This document shows positions 11,751 through 24,621 of a stretch of DNA of 64,000 nucleotides, in pieces (the first letter of the stretch is position 1; every line of letters starts with the position of its first letter). The notes beneath the pieces are model-generated. The model had not been told where the DNA came from. It made no database searches and was given only the letters and a program-made list of their open reading frames with translations. The translations under genes were made by a program, and so were the position numbers. The DNA is from Calliopsis andreniformis (taxonomy: Eukaryota > Arthropoda > Insecta > Hymenoptera > Andrenidae): assembly GCF_051401765.1 (NCBI RefSeq), contig NW_027480597.1:124001-188000 (forward strand), written 5' to 3'.

Positions 11751-14700
11751 GCTGTGGCTCTGCCTCTGGCTGCTATGGCTATGGCTATGGCTGCTATGGC
11801 TGTGGCTATGGCTGCTATGGCTGTGGTTATGTCTGCTATGGCTATGGCTGCTATGGTTATGGCTATGGCTGCTATGGCTGTGGCTATGGCTGCGGCTGCT
11901 ATGGCTATGGCTGCTGTGGCTATGGCTATGGCTAAGGCTGCTGTGGCTATGGCTATGGCCGCTTTGGCAGTGGCTACAGCTGCTATGGCTATGGCTATGG
12001 CATTGGCTGCTATGGCTATGGCTATGATTATGGCTGCTATGCCTCTGGCTATGTGTGTGTCTACTATGCATATAGCTATGGCTGCTATGGCTCTGCCTAC
12101 GGCTGCTATGGCTATCGCTATGGCTGCTATGTCTATGGTTATGGCTGCTATGGCTATGGCTATGGCTGCTACGGCTGTGGCTATGGCTGCTATGGCTGTG
12201 ACTATGGCTGCTATGGCTATGGCTATGGCTGCTATGGCTATGGTTCTGTGTATGGCTGCTAAGGCTATGGCTATGACTACGGCTGCTGTGGCTCTGGCTC
12301 TGGCCGCTATGGATATGGCTATGGCTATGGCTGCTATGGCTACGGCTTTGGCTACTATGGCCATTGGTATGGCTGCTATGGCTATGGCTATGGCTATGAC
12401 TGCTATGGCTATGGCTATGGCTGCTGTGGGTATGGCTATGGCTGCTATGGCTATGGCTATGGCTGCTATGGCTACGGCTTTGGCTACTATGGCCATTGCA
12501 ATGGCTGCTATGGCTATGGCTATGGCTGCTATGGGTATGGTTATGGCTATGGCTGCTAATTCTATGGCTATGCCTACGGCTGCTGTGGCTCTGGCTCCAG
12601 CTGCTATGAGTATGCCTATGGCTGCTATGGCTATCGCTATGGCTGCTATGGCTGCTACGCCTATGGCTATGGCTGCTATGGCTATGGCTATGGCTGCTAT
12701 GGCTATGGCTATGGCTGCTATGGCTGTGGTTATGGCTGCTATGGCTATGGCTATGGCTGCTATGGCTGCGGCTATGCCTGATATGACCATGGCTATGGCT
12801 GCTATGGCTATGGCTGCGTCTACTATGGCTGCTATGGCTATAGCTATGGCGGCTATGGCTGCTATGGCTATGGCTATGGCTACTATGTCTATGGATACGG
12901 CTGCTATGGCTATGGCTATGGCTATGTCTGCTATGGCTATGGCTATGGCTGCTATGGTTATGGCTATGGCGACTATCGGTGCTATGGCTATTGCTATGGC
13001 TACTATGGCTATGGATACGGCTGCTATGGCTATGGCTATGGCTATGTCTGCTATGGCTATGGCTATGGCTGCTATGGCTATGGCTATGGCTATGGCTATG
13101 GCTGCTATGGCTATGTCTTTGGCTATGGCTGCTATGGCTATGGTTTTGGATACTATGGCCATGGCTGTGGCGTCTATGGCTATGGCTATGGCTGCTATGG
13201 CTATGGTTATGTCTATGGCTCCTAAGGCTATGGCTATGTCTACGGCTGCTGTGGCTCTGGCTCTGTCTGCTATGGCTCTGGCTGCTATGGCTATGGCTAT
13301 GGCCGCTATGGCTGTGGTTATGGCTGCTATGGCAATGGCAATGGCTGCTATGGCTATGGCTATGGCTATAGCTGCTATGGCTATGGCTATGACTATTGCT
13401 ATTGCTGCTAAGGCTATGGCGATGGCTATGGCTGCTATGGCTATGGCTATGGCTGCTATGGCTGTGGCTATGTCTGCTATGGCTATGGCTATGGCTGCTA
13501 TGGCTATGGCTATGGCTGCTATGGCTATGGCTATGGCCATGGCTGCTATGGCTATGGCTATGGCTATGACTGCTATGGCTATGGCTATGGCCGCTATGGA
13601 TATGGCTATGGCTATGGCTGCTATGGCTACGGCTTTGGCTACTATGGCCATTGGTATGGCTGCTATGGCTATGGCTATGACTGCTATGGCTATGGCTATG
13701 GCTGCTGTGGGTATGGCTATGGCTGCTATGGCTATCGCTATGGCTGCTATGGCTGCTACGCCTATGGCTATGGCTGCTATGGCTATGGCTATGTCTGCTA
13801 TGGCTATGGCTATGGCTGCTATGGCTATGGCTATGGCTATGTCTGCTATGGCTATGGCTATGGCTGCTATGGCTATGGCTATGGCTATGGCTATGGCTGT
13901 TATGGCTATGTCTTTGGCTATGGCTGCTATGGCTATGGTTTTGGATACTATGGCCATGGCTGTGGCGGCTATGGCTATGGCTATGGCTGCTATGGCTATG
14001 GTTATGTCTATGGCTCCTAAGGCTATGGCTATGTCTACGGCTGCTGTGGCTCTGCCTCTGGCTGCTATGGCTATGGCTATGGCTGCTATGGCTGTGGCTA
14101 TGGCTGCTATGGCTGTGGTTATGTCTGCTATGGCTACGGCTGCTATGGTTATGGCTATGGCTGCTATGGCTGTGGCTATGGCTGCGGCTGCTATGGCTAT
14201 GGCTGCTGTGGCTATGGCTATGGCTAAGGCTGCTGTGGCTATGGCTATGGCCGCTTTGGCAGTGGCTACAGCTGCTATGGCTATGGCTATTGCATTGGCT
14301 GCTATGGCTATGGCTATGATTACGGCTGCTATGCCTGTGGCTATGTGTGTGTCTACTATGGATATAGCTATGGCTGCTATGGCTCTGCCTACGGCTGCTA
14401 TGGCTACCGCTATGGCTGCTATGGCTATGGTTATGGCTGCTATGGCTATGGCTATGGCTGCTACGGCTGTGGCTATGGCTGCTATGGCTGTGACTATGGC
14501 TGCTATGGCTATGGCTATGGCTGCTATGGCTATGGTTCTGTGTATGGCTGCTAAGGCTATGGCTATGACTACGGCTGCTGTGGCTCTGGCTCTGGCTGCT
14601 ATGGCTATGGCTATGGCTGCTATGGCTATGGCTATTGCTGCTATGGCAATGGCTATGGTTGCTATGGCTGTGGTTTTGTCTGCTATGGCTATGGCTATGG

Positions 14701-15920
14701 CTGCTATGGTTATGGCTATGGCTGCTATGGCTGTGGTTATGGCTGCGGCTGCTATGGCTATGGCTGCTCTGGCTATGGCTATGGCTAAGGCTGCTGTGGC
14801 TATGGCTATGGCCGCTTTGGCAATGGCTACAGCTGCTATGGCTATGGCTATGGCATTGGCTGCTATGGCTATGGCTATGATTATGGCTGCTATGGCTGTG
14901 GCTATGTGTGTGTCTACTATAGATATAGCTATGGCTGCTATGGCTCTGCCTACGGCTGCTATGGCTATCGCTGTGGCTGCTATGGCTATGGATATGGCTG
15001 ATATGGCTGTGGCTATGGCTATGGCTGCTATGACTATGGCTATGGCTGCTATGGCTATCGCTATGGCTGCTATGACTATGGCTACGGCTACGGCTATGGC
15101 TGCTATGTCCGCCATGGCTGTAGCTATGGCTGCTATGGCTATCGCTATGGCTGCTATGACTATGGCTATGGCTGCTATGGCTATGGCTATTGCTGCTATG
15201 GCTACGGCTATGGCTGCTATGGCTATGGCTATGGCTTCTATGGCTATGGTTATGACTATGGCAGCTATGGCTATGGCTATGACTGCTATGGCTATGGCTA
15301 TGGCTACGGCTATGGCTGCTATGGCTATTGCTTTGGCTACTATGTCCATGGATATGGCTGCTATGGCTATGGCTATGGCTGCTATGGCTATGGTTATGTC
15401 TACGGCTGCTAAGGCTATGGCTATGTCTACGGCTGCTGTGGCTCTGCCTCTGGCTGCTGGGGCTATGTCTATGGCTGCTATGGCTATGGCTATGGCTGCT
15501 GTGGCTGTGGTTATGGCTGCTATGGCTATGGCTATGGCTGCTATGGATATGGCTATGGCTGCTATGGCTATGGCTATGGCTATGGCTGCTATGGGTATGG
15601 CTATGGCTATGGCTGCTATGGCTATGGCTATGGCTATGGCTGCTATGACTGTGGCTATGGCTGCTATGGCTATGGCTGCTATGGCTATGGCTATGGCTGC
15701 TATGGCTATGGCTACGGCTATGGTTTTGGCGGCTATGGTTATGTCTATGGCTATGGCTGCAATGGCTATGGCTTTGGCTACTATGGCCATGGCTATGGCT
15801 TTGGCTACTATGGCCATGGCAGTGGCTGCTGTGGCTATGGCTATGGCTGCTATGGCTATGATTATGTCTATGGCTACTAAGGCTATGGCTATGTCTACGG
15901 CTGCTGTGGCTCTGGCTCTG
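11145..15920 (+). repeat. Block C, donor copy (recurs at 33,114-37,889)
   Basis: About 4.78 kb matches 33,114-37,889 at a constant offset of 21,969. The left limit is near 11,145, where the other copy reads GGATGCTATGGCTATG rather than TAAGGCTATGG. The right limit is near 15,920, where the other copy jumps to TATGTCTGCTACGG. Internal landmarks include M2 blocks at 12,053, 14,345 and 14,906, a unique GCTAATTCTATGG at 12,555 and GTCCGCCATGG at 15,108. Differences are scattered single bases, for example GCGTCTACT at 12,817 against GTGTCTACT in the later copy. Confidence 0.85.
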
Positions 15921-18900
15921 GCTGCTATGGCTCTGGCTGCTATGGCTATGGCTATGGCCGCTAGGCCTGTGGTTATGGCTGCTATGGCTATGGCATTGGC
16001 TGCTATGGCTATGGCTATGATTATGGCTGCTATGGCTGTGGCTATGTGTGTGTCTGCTATGGATATAGCTATGGCTGCTATGGCTATGCCTACGGCTGCT
16101 ACGGCTATCGCTATGGCTGCTATGGCTATTGCTATGGCTGCTATGACTATGGCTATGGCTGCTATGGCTACGGCTATGGCTGCTATGGCTATGGCTATGG
16201 CTGCAATGGCTAAGGTTATGACTATGGCAGCTATGGCTATGGCTACGGCTGCTATGGCTATGGATGCTATGGCTATGTCTACGGCTGCTGTGGCTCTGGC
16301 TCTGGCTGCTATGGGTATGTCTATGGCTGCTATGGCTATGGCTGCTATAGCTATGGTTATGGCTATGGCTGCTAAGGCTATGGCTATGTCTACGGCTGCT
16401 GTGGCTCTGGCTCTGTCTGCTATAGCTATGGCTATGGCTGCTATGGCTATGGCTATGGCTGCTATGGCTACGGCTGTGGCTGCTATGGCTATGGCTATGG
16501 CTATAGCTGCTATGGCTATGGCTATGACTATGGCTATTGCTGCTAAGGCTATGGCGATGGCTATGGCTGCTATGGCTATGGCTATGGCTGCTATGGCTGT
16601 GGTTATGTCTGCTATGGCTATAGCCATGACTGCTATGGCTATGGCTATGGCTGCTATGGGTATGGCTATGGCTATGGCTGCTATGGCTATGGCTATGGCT
16701 GCAATGGCTATGGCTATGGCTGCTATGGCTATGGCTATGGCGGCTATGGCTGCTATGGCTATGGCTATGGCTACTATGGCTATGGATACGGCTGCTATGG
16801 CTATGGCTATGGCTACGTCTGCTATGGCTATGGCTATGGCTGCTATGGTTATGGCTATGGCGACTATGGCTGCTATTGCTATGGCTATGGCTACTATGGC
16901 TATGGATACGGCTGCTATGGCTATGGCTATAGCTATGGCTGCTATGGCTATGGTTATGTCTATGGCTGCTAAGGATATGGCTATGTCTACGGCTGCTGCG
17001 GCTCTGGCTCTCGCTGCTATGGATATGCCTATGGCTGCTATGGCTATGGCTATGGCTGCTATGGCTGTGGTTATGGCTGCTATGGCTATTGCTATGGCTG
17101 CTATGGCTATGGCTATGGCTGCTATGGCTATGGCTATGGCTGCTATGGCTATGGCTATGGCTATGGCTATGACTGCTATGGCTATGTCTATGGCTGCTAT
17201 GGGTATGGCTATGCCTATGGCAGCTATGGCTATGGCTATGGCTGCTATGGCTGTGGCTATATCTGCTATGGCTATGGCTATGGCTGCTATGGCTATGGCT
17301 ATGGCTGCTATGGCTATGGCTATGGCTATGGCTATGGCTGCTATGGCTATGGCTATGGCTATGGCTATGACTGCTATGGCTATGGCTATGGCCGCTATGG
17401 ATATGGCTATGGCTATGGCTGCTATGGCTACGGCCTTGGCAACTACGGCCATTGGTATGGCTGCTATGGCTATGGCTATGGCTGCTATGGCTATGGCTAC
17501 GGCTATGGTTTTGGCGGCTATGGCTATGTCTATGGCTATGGCTGCAATGGCTATGGCTTTGGCTACAATGGCCATGGCTATGGCTTTGGCTACTATGGCC
17601 ATGGCTGTGGCTGCTGTGGCTATGGCTATGGCTGCTATGGCTATGATTATGTCTATGGCTGCTAAGGCTATGGCTATGTCTACGGCTGCTGTGGCTCTGG
17701 CTCTGGCTGCTATGGCTATGGCTGCTATGACTATGGCTATGGCTGCTATGGCTATCGCTATGGCTGCTATGACTATGGCTACGGCTACGGCTATGGCTGC
17801 TATGTCCGCCATGGCTGTAGCTATGGCTGCTATGGCTATCGCTATGGCTGCTATGACTATGGCTATGGCTGCTATGGCTATGGCTATTGCTGCTATGGCT
17901 ACGGCTATGGCTGCTATGGCTATGGCTATGGCTTCTATGGCTATGGTTATGACTATGGCAGCTATGGCTATGGCTATGACTGCTATGGCTATGGCTATGG
18001 CTACGGCTATGGCTGCTATGGCTATTGCTTTGGCTACTATGTCCATGGATATGGCTGCTATGGCTATGGCTATGGCTGCTATGGCTATGGTTATGTCTAC
18101 GGCTGCTAAGGCTATGGCTATGTCTACGGCTGCTGTGGCTCTGCCTCTGGCTGCTGGGGCTATGTCTATGGCTGCTATGGCTATGGCTATGGCTGCTGTG
18201 GCTGTGGTTATGGCTGCTATGGCTATGGCTATGGCTGCTATGGATATGGCTATGGCTGCTATGGCTATGGCTATGGCTATGGCTGCTATGGGTATGGCTA
18301 TGGCTATGGCTGCTATGGCTATGGCTATGGCTATGGCTGCTATGACTGTGGCTATGGCTGCTATGGCTATGGCTGCTATGGCTATGGCTATGGCTGCTAT
18401 GGCTATGGCTACGGCTATGGTTTTGGCGGCTATGGTTATGTCTATGGCTATGGCTGCAATGGCTATGGCTTTGGCTACTATGGCCATGGCTATGGCTTTG
18501 GCTACTATGGCCATGGCAGTGGCTGCTGTGGCTATGGCTATGGCTGCTATGGCTATGATTATGTCTATGGCTACTAAGGCTATGGCTATGTCTACGGCTG
18601 CTGTGGCTCTGGCTCTGGCTGCTATGGCTCTGGCTGCTATGGCTATGGCTATGGCCGCTAGGCCTGTGGTTATGGCTGCTATGGCTATGGCATTGGCTGC
18701 TATGGCTATGGCTATGATTATGGCTGCTATGGCTGTGGCTATGTGTGTGTCTGCTATGGATATAGCTATGGCTGCTATGGCTATGCCTACGGCTGCTACG
18801 GCTATCGCTATGGCTGCTATGGCTATTGCTATGGCTGCTATGACTATGGCTATGGCTGCTATGGCTACGGCTATGGCTGCTATGGCTATGGCTATGGCTG

Positions 18901-20405
18901 CAATGGCTAAGGTTATGACTATGGCAGCTATGGCTATGGCTACGGCTGCTATGGCTATGGATGCTATGGCTATGTCTACGGCTGCTGTGGCTCTGGCTCT
19001 GGCTGCTATGGGTATGTCTATGGCTGCTATGGCTATGGCTGCTATAGCTATGGTTATGGCTATGGCTGCTAAGGCTATGGCTATGTCTACGGCTGCTGTG
19101 GCTCTGGCTCTGTCTGCTATAGCTATGGCTATGGCTGCTATGGCTATGGCTATGGCTGCTATGGCTACGGCTGTGGCTGCTATGGCTATGGCTATGGCTA
19201 TAGCTGCTATGGCTATGGCTATGACTATGGCTATTGCTGCTAAGGCTATGGCGATGGCTATGGCTGCTATGGCTATGGCTATGGCTGCTATGGCTGTGGT
19301 TATGTCTGCTATGGCTATAGCCATGACTGCTATGGCTATGGCTATGGCTGCTATGGGTATGGCTATGGCTATGGCTGCTATGGCTATGGCTATGGCTGCA
19401 ATGGCTATGGCTATGGCTGCTATGGCTATGGCTATGGCGGCTATGGCTGCTATGGCTATGGCTATGGCTACTATGGCTATGGATACGGCTGCTATGGCTA
19501 TGGCTATGGCTATGTCTGCTATGGCTATGGCTATGGCTGCTATGGTTATGGCTATGGCGACTATGGCTGCTATTGCTATGGCTATGGCTACTATGGCTAT
19601 GGATACGGCTGCTATGGCTATGGCTATAGCTATGGCTGCTATGGCTATGGTTATGTCTATGGCTGCTAAGGATATGGCTATGTCTACGGCTGCTGCGGCT
19701 CTGGCTCTCGCTGCTATGGATATGCCTATGGCTGCTATGGCTATGGCTATGGCTGCTATGGCTGTGGTTATGGCTGCTATGGCTATTGCTATGGCTGCTA
19801 TGGCTATGGCTATGGCTGCTATGGCTATGGCTATGGCTGCTATGGCTATGGCTATGGCTATGGCTATGACTGCTATGGCTATGTCTATGGCTGCTATGGG
19901 TATGGCTATGCCTATGGCAGCTATGGCTATGGCTATGGCTGCTATGGCTGTGGCTATATCTGCTATGGCTATGGCTATGGCTGCTATGGCTATGGCTATG
20001 GCTGCTATGGCTATGGCTATGGCTATGGCTATGGCTGCTATGGCTATGGCTATGGCTATGGCTATGACTGCTATGGCTATGGCTATGGCCGCTATGGATA
20101 TGGCTATGGCTATGGCTGCTATGGCTACGGCCTTGGCAACTACGGCCATTGGTATGGCTGCTATGGCTATGGCTATGGCTGCTATGGCTATGGCTACGGC
20201 TATGGTTTTGGCGGCTATGGCTATGTCTATGGCTATGGCTGCAATGGCTATGGCTTTGGCTACAATGGCCATGGCTATGGCTTTGGCTACTATGGCCATG
20301 GCTGTGGCTGCTGTGGCTATGGCTATGGCTGCTATGGCTATGATTATGTCTATGGCTGCTAAGGCTATGGCTATGTCTACGGCTGCTGTGGCTCTGGCTC
20401 TGGCT
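15012..20405 (+). repeat. 2,697-bp tandem duplication
   Basis: The copy at 15,012-17,708 is followed directly by 17,709-20,405. Shared landmarks at offset 2,697 include GTCCGCCATGG, GCTGGGGCTATG, GCTAGGCCTGTGG (15,961 and 18,658), M2 at 16,046 and 18,743, and GGCCTTGGCAACTACGG. I noticed no difference between the two in the stretches compared, so this looks like one of the youngest events in the window. The junction lies near 17,709, where GGCTCTGGCTGC runs into GCTATGGCTATGGCTGC. The offset equals 899 codons exactly. Confidence 0.88.
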
Positions 20406-23400
20406 GCTATGGCTCTGGCTGCTATGGCTATGGCTATGGCCGCTATGGCTGTGGTTATGGCTGCTATGGCTATGGCAATGGCTGCTATGGCTATGGCTAT
20501 GGCTATAGCTGCTATGGCTATGGCTATGACTATGGCTATTGCTGCTAAGGCTATGGCGATGGCTATGGCTGCTATGGCTATGGCTATGGCTGCTATGGCT
20601 GTGGCTATGGCTGCTATGGTTATGGCTATGGCTGCTATGGCTGTGGCTATGGCTATGGCTGCTTTGTCTATGGCTATGGCCATGACTGCTATGGCTATGG
20701 CTATGGCTGCTATGGGTATGGCTATGGCAATGGCTGCTATGGCTATGGCTATGTCTGCTATGGCTATGGCTATGGCTATGGCTGCTATGGCTATGTCTAT
20801 GGCTATAACTGCTATGGCTATGGCTATGGCTGCTATGGCTATGGCTATGGCTGCTATGGCTATGTCTATGGCTATAACTGCTATGGCTATGGCTATGGCT
20901 GCTATGGCTATGGCTATGGCTGCTATGGCTGTGGTTATGGCTGCTATGGCTATTGCTATGGCTGCTATGGCTATGGCTATGGCTGCTATGGCTATGGCTA
21001 TGGCTATGGCTGCTATGGCTATGGCTATGGCTATGACTGCTATGGCTATGTCTATGGCTGCTATGGGTATGGCTATGCCTATGGCAGCTATGGCTATGGC
21101 TATGGCTGCTATGGCTGTGGTTATGGCTGCTATGGCTATTGCTATGGCTGCTATGGCTATGGCTATGGCTGCTATGGCTATGGCTATGGCTATGGCTGCT
21201 ATGGCTATGGCTATGGCTATGACTGCTATGGCTATGTCTATGGCTGCTATGGGTATGGCTATGCCTATGGCAGCTATGGCTATGGCTATGGCTGCTATGG
21301 CTGTGGCTATGTCTGCTATGGCTATGGCTATGGCTGCTATGGCTGTGACTATGGCTGCTATGGCTATGGCTATGGCTGCTATGGCTATGGTTCTGTGTAT
21401 GGCTGCTAAGGCTATGGCTATGACTACGGCTGCTGTGGCTCTGGCTCTGGCTGCTATGGCTATGGCTATGGCTGCTATGGCTATGGCTATGGCTGCTATG
21501 GCTATGGCTATGGTTGCTATGGCTGTGGTTATGTCTGCTATGGCTATGGCTATGGCTGCTATGGTTATGGCTATGGCTGCTATGTCTGTGGCTATGGCTG
21601 CGGCTGCTATGGCTATGGCTGCTCTGGCTATGGCTATGGCTAAGGCTGCTGTGGCTATGGCTATGGCCGCTTTGGCAATGGCTACAGCTGCTATGGCTAT
21701 GGCTATGGCATTGGCTGCTAAGGCTATGGCTATGATTATGGCTGCTATGGCTGTGGCTATGTGTGTGTCTACTATGGATATAGCTATGGCTGCTATGGCT
21801 CTGCCTACGGCTGCTATGGCTATCGCTGTGGCTGCTATGGCTATGGATATGGCTGATATGGCTGTGGCTATGGCTATGGCTGCTATGACTATGGCTATGG
21901 CTGCTATGGCGATCGCTATGGCTGCTATGACTATGGCTATGGCTACGGCTATGGCTGCTATGTCCGCCATGGCTGAGGCTATGGCTGCTATGGCTATGGC
22001 TATGGCTATGGCTGCTATGGGTATGGCTATGGCTATGGCTGCTATGGCTATGTCTATGGCTGATATGGCTATGGCTATGGCTATGGCTGCTATGACTGTG
22101 GCTATGGCTGCTATGGCTATGGCTGCTATGGCTATGGCTATGGCTGCTATGGCTATGGCTTCGGCTATGGTTTTGGCGGCTATGGTTATGTCTATGGCTA
22201 TGGCTGCAATGGCTATGGCTTTGGCTACTATGGCCATGGCTATGGCTTTGGCTACTATGGCCATGGCTGTGGCTGCTGTGGCTATGGCTATGGCTGCTAT
22301 GGCTATGATTATGTCTATGGCTACTAAGGCTATGGCTATGTCTACGGCTGCTGTGGCTCTGGCTCTGGCTGCTATGGCTATGGCTTTGGCTACTATGTCC
22401 ATGGATATGGCTGCTATGGCTATGGCTATGTCTGCTATGGCTATGGTTATGTCTACGGCTGCTAAGGCTATGGCTATGTCTACGGCTGCTGTGGCTCTGC
22501 CTCTGGCTGCTGTGGCTATGTCTATGGCTGCTATGGCTATGGCTATGGCTGCTGTGGCTGTGGTTATGGCTGCTATGGCTATGGCTATGGCTGCTATGGA
22601 TTTGGCTATGGCTGCTATGGCTATGGCTATGGCTATGGCTGCTATGGGTATGGCTATGGCTATGGCTGCTATGGCTATGTCTATGGCTGCTATGGCTATG
22701 GCTATGGCTATGGCTGCTATGACTGTGGCTATGGCTGCTATGGCTATGGCTGCTATGGCTATGGCTATGGCTGCTATGGCTATGGCTACGGCTATGGTTT
22801 TGGCGGCTATGGTTATGTCTATGGCTATGGCTGCAATGGCTATGGCTTTGGCTACTATGGCCATGGCTATGGCTTTGGCTACTATGGCCATGGCTGTGGC
22901 TGCTGTGGCTATGGCTATGGCTGCTATGGCTATGATTATGTCTATGGCTGCTAAGGCTATGGCTATGTCTACGGCAGCTGTGGCTCTGGCTCTGGCTGCT
23001 ATGGCTCTGGCTGCTATGGCTATGGCTATGGCCGCTATGGCTGTGGTTATGGCTGCTATGGCTATGGCAATGGCTGCTATGGCTATGGCTATGGCTGCGG
23101 CTGCTATGGCTATGGCTGCTATGGCTTTGGCTATGGCTGCTATGGCTATGGCTGTGGCTATGGCTGCTATGACTAAGGCTATGGCTAAGGCTGCTATGGC
23201 TATGGCTATGGCTATGTCTGCTATGGCTATGGCTATGGCTAAGGCTGCTGTGGCTATGGCTATGGCCGCTTTGGCAATAGCTACAGCTGCTATGGCTATG
23301 GATATGGCATCGGCTGCTATGGCTATGGCTATGGCTATGGCATTGGCTGCCATGGCTATGGCTATGATTATGGCTGCTATGGCTGTGGCTATGTGTGTGT

Positions 23401-24621
23401 CTGCTATGGATATAGCTATGGCTGCTATGGCTATGCCTACGGCTGCTACGGCTATCGCTATGGCTGCTATGGCTATTGCTATGGCTGCTATGACTATGGC
23501 TATGGCTGCTATGGCTACGGCTATGGCTGCTATGGCTATGGCTATGGCTGCAATGGCTAAGGTTATGACTATGGCAGCTATGGCTATGGCTACGGCTGCT
23601 ATGGCTATGGATGCTATGGCTATGTCTACGGCTGCTGTGGCTCTGGCTCTGGCTGCTATGGATATGTCTATGGCTGCTATGGCTATGGCTGCTATAGCTA
23701 TGGCTATGGCTATGGCTGCTAAGGCTATGGCTATGTCTACGGCTGCTGTGGCTCTGGCTCTGGCTGCTATAGCTATGGCTATGGCTGCTATGGCTATGGC
23801 TATGGCTGCTATGGCTATGGCTTTGGCTATGACTGCTATGGCTGTGGTTATGTCTGCTATGGCTATGGCTATGGCTGCTATGGTTATGGCTATGGCTGCT
23901 ATGGCTGTGGCTATGGGTATGGTTGCTTTGTCTATGGATATGGCCATGACTGCTATGGCTATGGCTATGGCTGCTATGGGTATGGCTATGGCTATGGCTG
24001 CTATGGCTATGGCTATGGCTGCAATGGCTATGGCTATGGCTGCTATGGCTATGGCTATGGCGGCTATGGCTGCTATGGCTATGGCTATGGCTACTATGGC
24101 TATGGATAAGGCTGCTATGGCTATGGCTATGGCTATGTCTGCTATGGCTATGGCTATGGCTGCTATGGCTATGGCTATGGCTATGGCTATGGCTGCTATG
24201 GCTATGTCTTTGGCTATGGCTGCTATGGCTATGGTTTTGGATACTATGGCCATGGCTATGGCGGCTATGGCTATTTCTATGGCTGCTATGGCTATGGTTA
24301 TGTCTATGGCCCCTAAGGCTATGGCTATGTCTACGGCTGTTGTGGCACTGGCTCTGGCTGCTATGGCTATGGCTATGGCTGCTATGGCTATGGCTATGGC
24401 TGCTGTGGCTGTGGTTATGTCTGCTATGGCTATGGCCATGACTGCTATGGCTATGTCTACGGCTGCTGTGGCTCTGGCTCTGGCTGCTATGGCTATGGCT
24501 ATGGCTGCTATGGCTATGGCTATGGCTGCTATGGCTGTGGTTATGGCTGCTATGGCTATTGCTATGGCTGCTATGGCTATGGCTATGGCTGCTATGGCTA
24601 TGGCTATGGCTATGGCTGCTA
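20406..24621 (+). repeat. Source segment for the right third of the window
   Basis: Sequence here recurs at offset 28,218 (47,731-50,620, from 19,513), at offset 32,625 (to about 56,092) and at offset 37,968 (to about 62,618). It carries M2 blocks at 21,761 and 23,393. Distinctive variants are GCTATCGCTGTGG, GCGATCGCTATGG (21,909), GCTGAGGCT (21,973), GGATTTGG (22,599) and GGATAAGG (24,104). An internal near-duplicate occurs at about 20,980-21,100 and 21,160-21,280 (GCTATTGCTATGG through CCTATGGCAGC). It has no gene-like content. Confidence 0.8.

Noticed and set aside
12053..12262. 69-codon Gly-Tyr-Cys stretches at each M2 block (12,053; 14,345; 34,022; 36,314; 38,447; 40,739; 45,209)
   Set aside because: They start at GTG and end at the next TAA marker. 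Their conservation follows the duplication of whole segments, so they are not independent genes.
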